Assembly: GCA_963924555.1 (NCBI GenBank)
Contig: OZ004587.1
Span: forward strand, 8,572,075-8,636,074
Reading direction: 5' to 3'
Source of the DNA: Crambe crambe
Taxonomy: Eukaryota; Porifera; Demospongiae; Poecilosclerida; Crambeidae
DNA: 64,000 nt
Shown: positions 25,601-37,440 of the stretch, one piece after another
Numbering within the stretch: position 1 is the first letter of the stretch
Layout: the number at the start of each line of letters is the position of its first letter
Position numbers and translations under genes: made by a program
The notes under the pieces: generated by a model
Told to the model about the DNA's origin: nothing
Seen by the model: only the letters and a program-made list of their open reading frames with translations
The model's database searches: none

Positions 25601-28600
25601 CACCCCCTAGCAATGTCACTGGTCTGCCACACTCACAATACCAGCATCAAAATCCTCCTCTACAGCAAACTACAACCTCCAGTTATCCAGGTGGTATACA
25701 ACAACAACAACAAAATTATCAACAACAGCAGCAGCAGCAACCACAACAACAACAACAATATCCTCAACAACAGCGGCAACCACAACAATATCCTCAACAA
25801 CAACAAAATTATCGACAACAATATCCTCAACAACAGCAACAACAGTATTCCCAACAGCTACCACAACAACAACAACAACAACAACAACAACCTTCCATCC
25901 AACAAGTGATACAAACTAATGATACAAGGTTCGGGGCTCCACTACCACTCCAATACCCTAACACAGGACCCTCTGGTGTAGCCCCACCTACCTCCAGTGA
26001 AGCCCCTCCTATCTCTAGTGGGTCCCCTCCCAATCCCCGAGTTGCTGTGGGACTGATCCCTCAACCCCCATCTTACCCAGAGTCCCTTTCTCTTCCCTCC
26101 GTTCCTCCTGGAGACCAGCCACTCCCCCCACCCATCAGCATACCTTCAGAACAGCTAACTCAGCAAAATTCCACGACAAGTCATGTGACTGCCACACCCA
26201 CACCTCAAGATCAAGTGGCACCACCCAATCAGAATGAACCAAAAGGGCTGGACCCTAAATCAGACGAGGGTGGAATGAGAGGTAAAGATGAGGAGGTGGA
26301 GGCAGAGAAGGCAAAGCTTCGTGAGTTACGATCACAGATGGAGTCTACAATGAAGCAAATGCAAACACAGCAAGAAGAGAATGCCAAACTTATGGCAAGG
26401 GAACAGGCAGAATTGAAGGCACAACGCGAGAGTCACGCTAAGGCCATGCAGGAAGAGAGAAAGGCTTTCGAGGAGCTGAAGAAACAGTATGACAAGAATG
26501 TTGCCTCCATGGTGGCCGAGAAACAGCGCTACCAACAGATGCAGGCAGCCAAAGAGCAAGAGGCTGGCACACAGAGGGAGTTTGCTACTCGTACAGGCGT
26601 TCCACAAGGATGGGAGAAAAGATTGGATCATAAAACTGGACGCTATTATTACGTGGACCATACCACGCAAACCACTCATTGGAATCCGCCCACACAGTTG
26701 ATTAATTATCAGATGGAGGTACAGCGTCAACAGGAACAGAGGAAGAAGCAAAGTCAAGATGATCCTGCCAATGCTGCCAATGCTACTGCTACTTCTGCTC
26801 CACAGCAAAGACTTCAGGACGAGGCCATTAGGAGACAGCAGCTACAGGACGAGGCTGCAAGGAGACAACAGCTTCAGAACGAGGCTGCAAGGAGACAAGT
26901 TCAGGACGAGGCTGTGAGAAGACAACGGGATGAAGCAATCCGACGACAGCAAGGTATGTTTGACCATTTGGAACAAAAATTGAAGCATGCAATAATAATT
27001 CAATACGATGCATAGATCACTTTTGACCTAAAATAATTGGTCACAAAAATATTTTTGATAATTTTGAGCTATTGAATTTACAAGCATTCTCAAATTTCAA
27101 TTTTTACTGCAAGTATGTATAATGATTAGGTCAAGTGCCACCAGCTTCTAATCAGGCAAGAGGTCATGTGATCCCTCCTAATGCTAACACTCCTGGTCAT
27201 GTGATGCTTCCTAATGCTAACACTCCTGGTCATGTGATCCCTCCTAATGCTAACACTCCTGGTCAGGTGATCCCTCCTAGCGTTAACTTGAATGCTTCAA
27301 GGCAAAGTGTACAGCAGCCAACACCAGCTCAGTCAATCTCCAACCAAGCCCCGCCCACGTCCAAGGCCACACCCACTAATGAGAGGATCCCATATCAATC
27401 TCCACCACCTGCCAATCAGCAACAAATTCAACAACCACCTCCTAAACCAACAATTGATCGCAGTCGCAAACCTATGGTAAGCCTCAGAGGTCGCAGTCTA
27501 TCATGACTGACCTTTGGTTGACTTTTTCTTTAGCCAACTGTGGATCGTAGCAAGAAGCCAGTGGTGCTGTGGACCCCAGCTGAGTTCAAACAGAAGGAGG
27601 CCGGTCTGCAAGGGGTCTACGGGACTGATGTAAGCCATTTACTCAGTCAATAAGACTTATTTATAGCTATGAAACCCTTTACCCAGTTCCCTTTACCAAT
27701 TAGAGGTGACCCTTTATCCAATTAGAGCTAGAAGTACATAGGTGACTCTTTACCCATTTACCCAGTTGGAGGGCCATTCCAATTGGCAGTGACCCTTTAC
27801 CTAAACATGAAGTGTGCTGCTATCTAACTTTCTCTTAATTGCAGAGAATGTTGCTGACGGGTTTGCGTAACCTCGGGAATACATGTTTTATGAACTCAAC
27901 GTTGCAGTGCCTGAGCCACACTGCTCCAGTTATGCCCTACTTCACTACTCTCAGCTTCCAGAAGGACATTAACTAGTGAGTTAATTAACAGACCCTGGAT
28001 CCCCTCAATACACCCATCGTCTTCTGCAATCAAGGCCAATTATAATAAAATGATTTGCTGTGCATAGCACTGAATCAAACACCTGCCATATTCAGACTGC
28101 AGTTTTTATCCAGTGTCAGACTGTTATAAATAACAAATTTCTGTGCAGTTCGAACCCCATGGGTCACAAGGGTGTGGTAGCTAAGGAGTTTGCATGGCTG
28201 ATGCGTAACATGTGGTCCGGTCGCTACAAGTCGGTCACCCCTAGAGACTTCAAGGCAATGGTGGATCGCTTCATCCCTCACATGCAAGGTCACTCTCAAC
28301 AAGATGCTCAGGAATTCCTTGCCTTTCTGATGAATGAGTTGCACGAAGACCTCAACCGTGTCACCAACTGCGAGTACATCAGCGAACCAGACAGCAACGA
28401 AATGGATGATCGGAAACTAGCCTCCATCGCATGGAAAAACCATCTGAAGCGAAACAGTTCTGTCATCGTAGAGCACTTCCAAGGAATCTATCGCAGCACT
28501 GTCATATGCAACTACTGCAGAAAACGCTCCACGACCTTTGAACCTTTCATGTACCTAAGTCTCCCCATCCCCCCAGGACATGGCCCTTGTACCCTCAAGG

Positions 28601-31600
28601 TCAGTGCTTCAATAGTGGGAAATTTTTTGTGTGGTAAAATTTTCGTGGTTTAGCCAATTTTTTTTGTTTTTCGTTGTTGTTTTTTGTGTGTGTATTAATT
28701 TTTTTTGTTTTGTTTTGTTTTTTTTAACCACAAAAATTAATGAATTTCAGTAATCATTGTTGCATGGGTGGGTTAGGGTCACCCCTTCTTCCAATAAGGG
28801 ACCAGCTATTCCAGTAAGGGAAGTGGGGCATTCCTATAGTGACGGTACTGTTCAAGGAAGTTCTTTCCCAGGTAAGCAGACGGACGGGCAGACAGACACC
28901 TGGCCTGCCTGGGAGGATATTACGGGATGCATGCTGGGAGGGAAGCACATGTACAGTGACAGATGTCAAGGTGGTTATTGTTGATTTATCAAACTACCAA
29001 TGTCAACATTCCTGCTCAGAATAATGTACCTTTGACACTCTCGCCTTATATGCCTAATAGGTATTACAAACTCTCTTTATTTCCTTTCTAGGATTGTCTG
29101 GAGCTGTTTTCGCAACGGGAAACTGTCCCTTGGTAAGTGGTATCCCTCAGTTACATCCCCTTTTCTCACACACCTACTAGTTTGATACTTTCAGGGGAGG
29201 AAATCTAAATGACTAATAACAATGTCTTACTTACACAGAGTACCGGAGTATCGCACATATCTCAATGTCAGTATTTCCATCCCTGTCCTGTAAGGATGGA
29301 ATTTGCGATAATTATGAGTGCTTTCCAGGGTTTATTTCAAGGGCTTCTGCCCCCATTTTTTCACTAGGCATTTGACCACCCTCAAGCACAATCCTGAATT
29401 AAACCCTGCTCTCATTAAAGTAGGTAATGAAGTTCTGTATTTTGCACCATCATCTTCAATGTAGACATTGCAATACTGAATATCATCTCTTCATGATTTT
29501 GTCATAACATTTCACAATGAGGTAGTGGTGTGTCTAGGGATATTCAGTTTCCATCTTGATGTAGACATAGGCATTGTACAATCAGTGGTGTATCACTTGC
29601 GCTGTCCTTTGCACCTTTCCATCACATCCTGCAAGCTTTCAGCTTTCCAATGCCAAAAATCATGTCACAATCAGACCAAAGAGTCCCTTCCTCTCCTACT
29701 GGATCATGTCATTCCTTCACCAATAGAAATTTAGATCCTATTGATAAAGCTATCAAACATCTGTAGCATATGCATCATCTATTGGCATAATTAATTTTAG
29801 ATTGTTTCAATTTTATGTCATCTATTGACATGGTATAGTTGGGCAGGTTGATCACCTTTAAGAATCCATTATTAATTTTATATCATCTGTTGGCATTCTA
29901 TACTCTATATCATCCATTGATTGACTTCCATCCTGAATCCCTCCAATCCATTACTTGATCAGCAAATCTCTTCTGCTTAACAACCATCTTTCAACACGTG
30001 TGCCTTCCCAAACTTTCACTAACCAAATCCTGCTTGCTAGACAGACCTCCATTGACCAGTTCAACCCTCTGGAGTAAAATAGCTTCCTCCTTTTAGCATC
30101 ATTTTAAATCACCATTCAATTCAATGCTCTTTCCTCAATGCAACGTCTTTTCTTGGACTTCATCAAATCATGTGATGATTGAAGAAGTTGTTTTGAAATG
30201 CACGTGTTCATTGCACATGCTCAGTACAATGACATGATTGATTTGTAGATTCTATGTTTTTCCTCAATGTTCCATTATCGTTGCCTCATCTAAATTATCA
30301 TGAATAGGAATACGTGATGAGGAAAGAAGTTGGCTAGGAGATGTGGATATCCTAAGTTAAATGCAAATGCAGTAATTTCCTTGGCCTGGTTGGCAGTTTG
30401 TGTTCTAACATCAACAGCATCCCTATTAAAATATACAACATTATGTCCGCAGATTTGAGGATACAGGAAGGGCCATCATGTAATTCTTGTTATTTTTCTT
30501 TGTAATGCGTTCAGAGATTTCCTGACTTTATGTATAATTGGATAGGAAACGTCGCTTATGAATACTATCATATTGCAATATGGCCACATAGCTCTTGTTT
30601 CAGTCCTCCTTCTATCATAGATCATGAGGATTGAACAATGTTAATAACACTGCACTGATCACTAATTGGTTCTTATATCCACTTAATAGAAGATAGAACC
30701 TGTTGTGATATCTATATTTAAGACAGTGAGAAGGTCCCATCCCACAACGTATATTGTTTACTTTCAATTACAAAAGAGTGACCCCCTTCATTTTCCATGT
30801 TGACATTGAGCATTCCTATTATGTGTGTTCATGTGCACACTGAGTAGAGGCCAAACCTCCCAAGTCATGACTGAGAGAGAAAAGAAATCTTCATCTTCCT
30901 GGTGCTGTAGTCTGAAGGCATTCCATAAGGACTTTCTGGTTTATTTGAGAACTGTAGACATAGGACTAGGGCTGGCTAGGGCCAATTATGTGTGTTCATG
31001 TGCACACTGACAAGTCATGACCGAGAGATGAAAGTAATCTTCATCTTCCTAGTATTCTTGTAGTCTGAAGGAAGAGCATTGCATTCCATAAGGACTTTCT
31101 TGTTTATTTGAGAACTGTAAACAGTTTGTTAGGAAGACGATCAATGTTCTTTTACATGTGCATATGATGCTGATTTTCCATATGGATCATGTTCTCTCTG
31201 ATGTGTTACAGTAATCATACTGTACCACAACATGATGATTTGGTCCTCTCGTGATATTTTTTCCTCTGGTTATTCCATGAGATGCTTTGTTGTAGCTTAG
31301 GTCTGCAGAACTCAATGTACTAGTGTCAGGAAGTCAACCAGATACAGTTTCCTTCTGAGCATTCATAAATAGTACATTCCATCATGTGGTATGATATGGT
31401 GCATACGTACACTCTTTGGGTTGCAGGTTCTTCCCCTTTTCCAGCTTTGCCCCTTCAAATGAGGACATGAATTAGAATTTGTTTACAAGGTAACGATATG
31501 ACCTTATTAATATATATTATCTGAATTATAGCCCCTTGGGCTCTTCCCTTGCCAATTACTTGTGTGGGTAGCCAGGAAGGAAGTGCATTGCATACATAGA

Positions 31601-34600
31601 GAGAGAGAGAGCTGTATATGCAGTCAAGTTCCATTTGAATAAGTCTTCCATATTGGCAATCTTTCTCTGATGTGGTACAAGTGGTATTCACCAGCTTTGC
31701 ATGTTGGTAGCGACCTGTTACATGCAGGACTTCACTGGGAGATGAAATCAGTTGGCTAGAATAAAACATGGGGGACTTTTCATTGATTCACAATCATGGC
31801 CGGATGTGTTCTTTCATGGAATTAAATGGAGGACAGTCCTAGAGGGTATTAATTCATATTAATCTATTACACAACTCAATGATTCTATTGTTGTTCATCC
31901 TGGCCTTGTCAGAAACTTGGCTAATTGGGATGAGTAAATCTTTCATCCTCTTATTATGCAAAGTATGTTCTTCTTTTCACAATAACCTTTGGGTAAACTG
32001 AGCATGTGCGTTCAGCCCCACAATAATCCTAATATGAAACACACCCCTTTTAAATACCGTAATCGTATAAATTTTCGATGGGGTTTTATTTTCTTTTTTT
32101 TTCGTAGTCGATCAGAATCCTCGAAAATAATAAACAAAGTCTTAGTACTATGACGTCATATATGACGACGATGCGCATGCGTGTGTGATATCGATAGCAG
32201 CTGGAAAACAGATAGTCGAGAGTATCATGCTTCGTTACCTGTCTCTCTTGCTTCTACAACGAAGCGTCTCGCCTTCCATAGCAGTCTAGATTTTAGTTTG
32301 GCCGTCGCCAGCCCAGCTTTTCTTGCATGTCACTCGGCCCCAGCAGCAGGCAATGATATAGCTATTAATATACGCGCATGTGCTTGCTACGTACGTACGA
32401 AAATTAGACCTGCGGAAATTTTTTATTATAGGAACAATCCGGAAACCACGAAATTTTAAACCTCCGAAAATTTATACGATTACGGTACATCTCTTTTAAA
32501 CATACCCCTTTCCTTTTCTCTTTCCCAAATATGAAGCACTTCCTGATTTTGATATTCGTAGTACATCCTTTTTCCTTGGCAACCACTAGATGATACAGGG
32601 CTTCTGACTTCCTTGTCGTGCATTATGCAAACTGTATATCTTCCAGCTGAAGCAGGAAATGGCAGTGTTATGCATGTGGCGACATCATCTCTTATTTTGT
32701 GGCCTGAAAACTTTCAGTGTGTCAGTGTCATTGATATTTTGTGTGTATGTGGATGCGTGTGGGTGTGTGGAAATTGCAACAGCCTGACCCCATGTGATGT
32801 GAACTCTGACCCTCATAATAATATTATAGTCCATTTCTTACCCATAATGTGGAGGATATTGCAACAGCTTGATCACATCCTATAATCAGCTTAACTATTC
32901 AATCATTATCTATTGAATAATATTACATCATTGATCATTTTTGTTCTAGTTTTTAGTTAAGTAGTGGTGGATATGAAGGTGTAGAGTGATTACCAAGTGC
33001 TGTATACATGTATAACTCTATCGATGGCTCCCTCCCCCTTTTCCACTTCTTGTTCTTCCTGTCCAGTTTGCCCCGGTTTGTTCTTCCGGTCCAGTTTGCC
33101 CCGTGTGGGCACTGTGTACTTTGGTAGTATTGATAGCTTTCTCTCCCCTTCCTGTTTTCAGAGGGGTCTAGCCACCTCACTTCCTGTCCTCGGAGGGGGG
33201 TACTAATCTCCTCACTTCCTCTTCCTAGTTTCGATGAGGCATGACTCCAATCCAAACTCTCTCAGTCGGTGGTGTAGCAGTGGAGGGTTCGTGACAGTCT
33301 CAGATGTGTGTGTGTGTTTATGTGCAGTGCTACGCTCCATTGAGTTCAACCTCCGCAACCAACCCTTGTCCTCAACTATAATTCCTATAATCCATTTGGA
33401 CCACCTCCACAGTATACCTCTAGATCTCTCTCATGGACTCTATAACCTCTCCTTGGACTCTATAACCTCTCCTTGGCAATAATAATTAGAGACCACCTCT
33501 GCAGTCGTTTCTAGAATCACCACCAATCAACCCTATGACCTCATTGACCTCTGTATCCCCTGGGTAACCAATTAATTTATGTTCCATGGTCCTCAGCACA
33601 TCGGCAACTAACAAAATTTAGTTCAGTTTCACTGAATGAAAATTTGTAAGACTTAAATAGTTACAACTTAGAATATTATGTTAAACATCATTTTTCTTGA
33701 TTATTGCAAATGAAAATAAAACTGGAAGGAAGTAAGTGCCAGTAGAAAATTGAGGCCATCCCAGAATGCTATTCTTTTCATTGGTTGGCGACTATTAAAT
33801 TTTGTATAGTTTCTATTGACTCCTTAAAAGGTAATGCTTGCCCACTTGTGGACATAGTGCACAGGTTCGTTTGTCTGACGGGACGGGACGGATATCTGTT
33901 TTTATTGACAATGAAAACAACACAAGTCTTGCTGGCAATCATGACAATGAGGGAAAAAGAACACAGTTCTTTTATGGAGTCTGTTTCTTTGTGAATATTA
34001 TGTTTATGTGAATGGAGGAAATGAAATGCACATTCAGTTCAAGCTTATCGCAGTTAGATTTAATTTTTTTATGTGATTCTCACACACACATTGAAGCAAT
34101 AGTGTCTATCATTTTCACTGAAATAATACTTGTCTTGAGCAATGTTCATTAAAGTTGCTGTCCACAGTAGGTAGATGGCTTCTCTTTGTTGCACTATCGT
34201 CACCACAATGTATCAGTCATGTGAAGCTCCTTGCTAGTATTGTTGTTATTGTAATACGTAGCAATTCCAAATACTCTTTGAGTGAATCGACTAAAATACT
34301 AGGTCCAAAATGATGACAGCACTTGTGTTAATGCATGATCACATGGTTGTGTATGAGTGGGTGGAATGTAACCTGTTACATTGTTATTATCGTTAATTTT
34401 ATCATTGAATATAAATGTTTGGTTTTTTTAAATTAAGTCTTTATGAATTTTTTGGAAGGAATTGTTCCAGCTGTGGAAGGAGCACTGGTGCTCAGAAGAA
34501 GATAGAGATTTGGCGTCTGCCTGCCATTTTGTTGATATCTCTCATCCGGTTCTCCTATGATGGACTCTGGAGGGAAAAGAGAGAAAACTATATCAACTAT

Positions 34601-36635
34601 CCAGTTGGGTGAGTCAAACTGGTTCACACTCGCCCTCCCCTTCCACTCACGCTCCCCTTCTATCCCCCTTTCCCCTCCCCTTCCACTCACACTCCCCTTC
34701 TATCCCCCTTTCCCCTCCCCTTCCACTCACACTCCCCTTCTATCCCCCTTTCCACTCCCCTTCCACTCACCCTCCCCCCTTCCATCCTTTCCCCTCCCCT
34801 TCCACTCACCCTCCCCTTCTATCCCCCTTTCCCCTCCCCCTTATGATAAATTATTCCATTCCATAATTACTCCATTTAACTACTCCCTCAAACACCCATG
34901 TTATGATAACAAAGAGACTTGTTTCTTCTACCACCTCCTCATTTCAAGTGTGTAATGAAATTGAGTGCTCTAATTGGCGTGATAATGAACTTATACATGT
35001 GGAGTGAGTAATTGAAGGAAAAACAATGTCTAATTAATTTTAGTGGTATGTGTTGCTAATTGGAGTGAGTGGCTGTTGCATAGATTAGGTGCCTTATGAG
35101 TGGGCGTTAGCTATCCTTAATAGATTAGCTGTCTTCATTATATTAAAATGTTGCTCATAAATCTGTGGTTCATATGACATTATTCAAATCTGTTAATGAG
35201 ACTATTGCTAGCATGGTAACTGCCAGCTAATATTTTTTCTTCATGACATTGTCATTTGAGTGGGTGTTGATTTGCCATGCTTGGTAAGACAAGAAGGAAA
35301 TACAAAGGAACAGGAAACAGTTCTGAAGCAAGGAAACAGGAAGCATTCCTCAACTCTATAGAACATGACATAAAAGTTGGATGGTTAATTATTGTTTCAA
35401 GTGTCAGAGTGTATCCCCCGCATGTGTCCTGCATGTGTCCTGCAGGGCCGTATCCCCTTTCACCTTTATAACTCTATCAGTAGTAGTCCATCATTAGCCT
35501 TTGATGTGAGAGCTCCTCCGACATTGATGACTCATCCTGTGTTTGGATGATGCTCTAGCTCTATTTCCTGGACCAAGGGCAGCACCGCACCCTTTGAAGA
35601 GTTCTGTGTGGTTGTGGCATGTGGGTGGGGGACAGGGGATGTGGTGTTTTGTACGGTGCATCTATTTACTGAGGTCAGGAATTCCATTGTACCAGAGTCG
35701 TCCACACATAAATACATAAAGACAGGCAAGTAAAATATAACCAAGTTAGTCACGCACGGGTAGTGGCTATTTGTGTGCAGTACGCCTTATTAAATAGTGG
35801 TAATAGAAGTGCAGAAATGCAAGGGGTTGGATATTAAGTGATGGCTATTTGTAAGATGGCTGACACAAGTCTTGAAACCTAAGGCTCATTGCTATGAGAC
35901 AACCTGCTATTAGAGATCAAGCAACAGCGTAAGGTTTCTTCAATTCCTTGACTTTATGACAAGCTCCCTCAAAGTTCCTCAATGATTAAAATGTGCTCAT
36001 CTTCAGAATAGAAACCTTAATGAGAATGTACTCAATTCCTTGACCTTTACAAAATGTGGTTGCAACATCCCTCTCCAAACTATTCATGTGTAGGAAAGGG
36101 AAACATGCAAATCCACAAAATATGCCCATATGATCTTTTTGGACAGGTCTGAGTAATGTGCATGGCACTGACATACATTTTGTTGTTGTTGCTTTTGTTT
36201 ATTTGTTGTTTTCTAAACAATTGGTGTGATTGTTGTGCAGTAAGACGCCGCTGGATATGACTCAGTTTGTAGTAGGAGACAAGCCCAAGACAAGCTACAA
36301 ACTCTATGCCGTCTCCAACCACTTTGGCACTCAATCAGGAGGCCACTGTAAGTCAGCCATTCATTCTGCAAGGGACCAACAATCCTATAATAGTGATATG
36401 TGGTTAATTCCTCCCCTGTAGATACGGCCGTATGCTTAAATCCCTACAACCAGACATATTATAACTTTGATGATCATGACGTGAAGGAAGCTACTCCCAA
36501 ACAAATCAAGGTATGATTGAATGACTGTTGACTGCAATGACTTGTGAGTTTTTTTATTAATTGATGTAGAGTGGTGCTGGCTATCTCCTATTCTACACTT
36601 CACTGGACCATCAGCCACCTAGAGCTAAATTCTGA
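22654..36635 (+). CDS. USP8: Ubiquitin carboxyl-terminal hydrolase 8 (USP8/UBPY)
   Basis: Sixteen exons were modelled: 22654-22751, 23034-23211, 23277-23471, 23535-23773, 23835-24015, 24121-24341, 24564-26953, 27130-27476, 27534-27629, 27845-27975, 28149-28599, 29092-29132, 34438-34608, 36241-36347, 36422-36510 and 36570-36635. The total is exactly 1667 codons including the stop. In order they encode the N-terminal USP8/MIT-like helical domain ([13 protein letters not shown]), a rhodanese-like domain (SPQDLYQLL...[12 protein letters not shown]), and a long Pro/Gln-rich linker. A charged coiled coil, a WW domain, DRSKKP-type motifs and the USP catalytic domain follow. Catalytic residues are present: Cys box [13 protein letters not shown], His in GGHYTAVC and Asp in FDDH. 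The zinc cysteines CNYC and CSSC are intact. USP8 deubiquitinates endosomal cargo and ESCRT-0. At 1666 aa it is longer than human USP8 because of the linker. A 5.3-kb intron splits the catalytic domain. Confidence 0.95.
24352..24510. mobile_element. Pogo/Tigger-like MITE, copy 2, in a USP8 intron
   Basis: Left terminus TGGAACCTCCAATGAAGGAC and right terminus GTCCATTATTTGGAGGTTCCA are inverted repeats of each other over about 22 bp. The element fills most of the 222-bp intron 24342-24563. It continues the upstream reading frame for several codons, which could be mistaken for coding sequence. Confidence 0.8.
25333..25580 (+). repeat. Coding minisatellite in the USP8 linker
   Basis: Four to five 51-54 bp units encode a [17 protein letters not shown]-type repeat. 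All units keep the frame, and most differences are silent or conservative (PPTS/PPIS, GGL/AGL). A poly-Gln stretch (about 25697-25895) follows directly. Confidence 0.95.
26605..26690 (+). other. WW domain segment of USP8
   Basis: The segment encodes a full WW signature: first Trp in GWEKRLD, then GRYYYVDH and the second Trp in TTHWNPP. Human USP8 carries a degenerate WW-like domain in the equivalent place. A PPSY motif, a potential WW ligand, is encoded upstream at 26065-26076. Confidence 0.9.
28620..28750. repeat. T-rich foldback sequence in a USP8 intron
   Basis: AAATTTTCGTGGTTTAGCC on the left is matched by the inverse TTAACCACAAAAATTAATGA on the right, around a long T/G-rich centre. This is a short inverted-repeat structure, possibly a MITE remnant, in the 492-bp intron 28600-29091. 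Confidence 0.5.
30815..31125. repeat. Imperfect direct duplication
   Basis: Two copies of about 145 bp share TTATGTGTGTTCATGTGCAC, then AAGTCATGAC, ATCTTCATCTTCCT, GTAGTCTGAAGG and CATTCCATAAGGACTTTCT. They begin near 30819 and 30986. The second has a small insertion near 31055. Confidence 0.85.
32055..32487. mobile_element. MITE with 23-bp terminal inverted repeats
   Basis: The left end TACCGTAATCGTATAAATTT(TCG) is the exact reverse complement of the right end (CGA)AAATTTATACGATTACGGTA. The 433-bp element has no open frame of note and carries CG-rich internal patches unlike the surrounding intron. It is a non-autonomous DNA transposon by structure; the autonomous family is unknown. Confidence 0.85.
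34622..34845. repeat. Polypyrimidine tandem repeat in a USP8 intron
   Basis: About five copies of a 40-46 bp unit containing CCCCTTCCACTCACACTCCC and TTCTATCCCCCTTTC start 14 bp after the splice donor at 34609. It mimics a Pro/Ser-rich reading frame. Confidence 0.93.
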
Positions 36636-37440
36636 TCAATCAGCTCTCATTCTTCTTTATGTATACAATATTCATATATAACTGAAGTGAATGATGACAG
36701 TAATTTTTTTGTTTGTTGTTGTTGTTGTTGTTGTTGTTGTTTCATGAATACTGTTCGTCATTAATCATTGCCATTGTTTTGTTTTTAAATCAACATTCCA
36801 TTTATATTTCTTTCATGTATAATAATTGATAATAATAATTATTATTATTATTATTATTTCAGTAATAATTGGAGTATGATAGTACTCTCTAAGTAGGGAT
36901 GGCATGGATTGCCCCATTGCACCAATACAAAACATTTTTTTCATTATTAATAATAAATAGTAAATAATAATGATAGCAGACTACTTCTTTGTTAGTACTG
37001 GGTATGCAGACAAAACGTGCAAGGAGGACATAATATAGCAGGTCAGGAGACGAGACGTCTAGAAGACTACAGATGTATGGCTTCAAAATGACCAATTATG
37101 TGTCTAATGGTTCACCGATCACTTATTTCATCCATGGCCGTAACTGTTTTATGTAAGTACACTTTCTTGCTACTAGCTAGCTATAGGCTACTGACTGAAA
37201 ATGAAGATTAATAAATTAATTTTTATTAATTTTGCGCACGCGGATATTAAACGATCGAGTTGGATCCTGCATCAGTGCAAAGTTCCAGGAATCCTGTCAT
37301 AGGAACATCCTTAGTAGTGCAGCAGTCAAGTAACTATAAAAATCAAGAGATGGGACCAGAAAGTCACCAGACAATCTTACAGAAAATCATTATAGCAGCA
37401 GCTCAGCTACAAGCAACCATCAACAGATATCACTATCACT
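36636..37440. other. USP8 3' flank and promoter of the first FGF-like gene
   Basis: AT-rich spacer with the (TTG)n and (ATT)n tracts. A TATAAA sits at 37335-37340, about 100 bp before the ATG at 37441, and is a plausible core promoter. No coding sequence was recognised; the open frame over 37260-37538 overlaps the FGF-like gene out of frame. Confidence 0.5.
36711..36741. repeat. (TTG)n microsatellite
   Basis: About nine TTG units lie just downstream of the USP8 stop. An (ATT)n run follows at about 36837-36859. Both are in the spacer before the FGF-like genes. Confidence 0.9.

Larger units (their letters stand above)
29133..34437 (+). other. 5.3-kb intron inside the USP8 catalytic domain
   Basis: The flanking exons join in frame between [14 protein letters not shown] and [12 protein letters not shown]. 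No nested gene with recognisable domains was found on either strand. The intron contains a duplicated block (30815-31125), a MITE (32055-32487), fragmentary open frames and AT-rich sequence. At about 29930-30130, and leftwards, degraded transposon coding sequence is possible but was not identified. Confidence 0.7.

Noticed and set aside
25660-25864. Leu/Val-rich minus-strand frames
   Set aside because: Antisense translations of the CAA-rich poly-Gln stretch of USP8.
29930-30130. Possible transposon-like coding fragment in the USP8 intron
   Set aside because: Frames are interrupted and no catalytic motif of reverse transcriptase or transposase could be recognised. Left unassigned.
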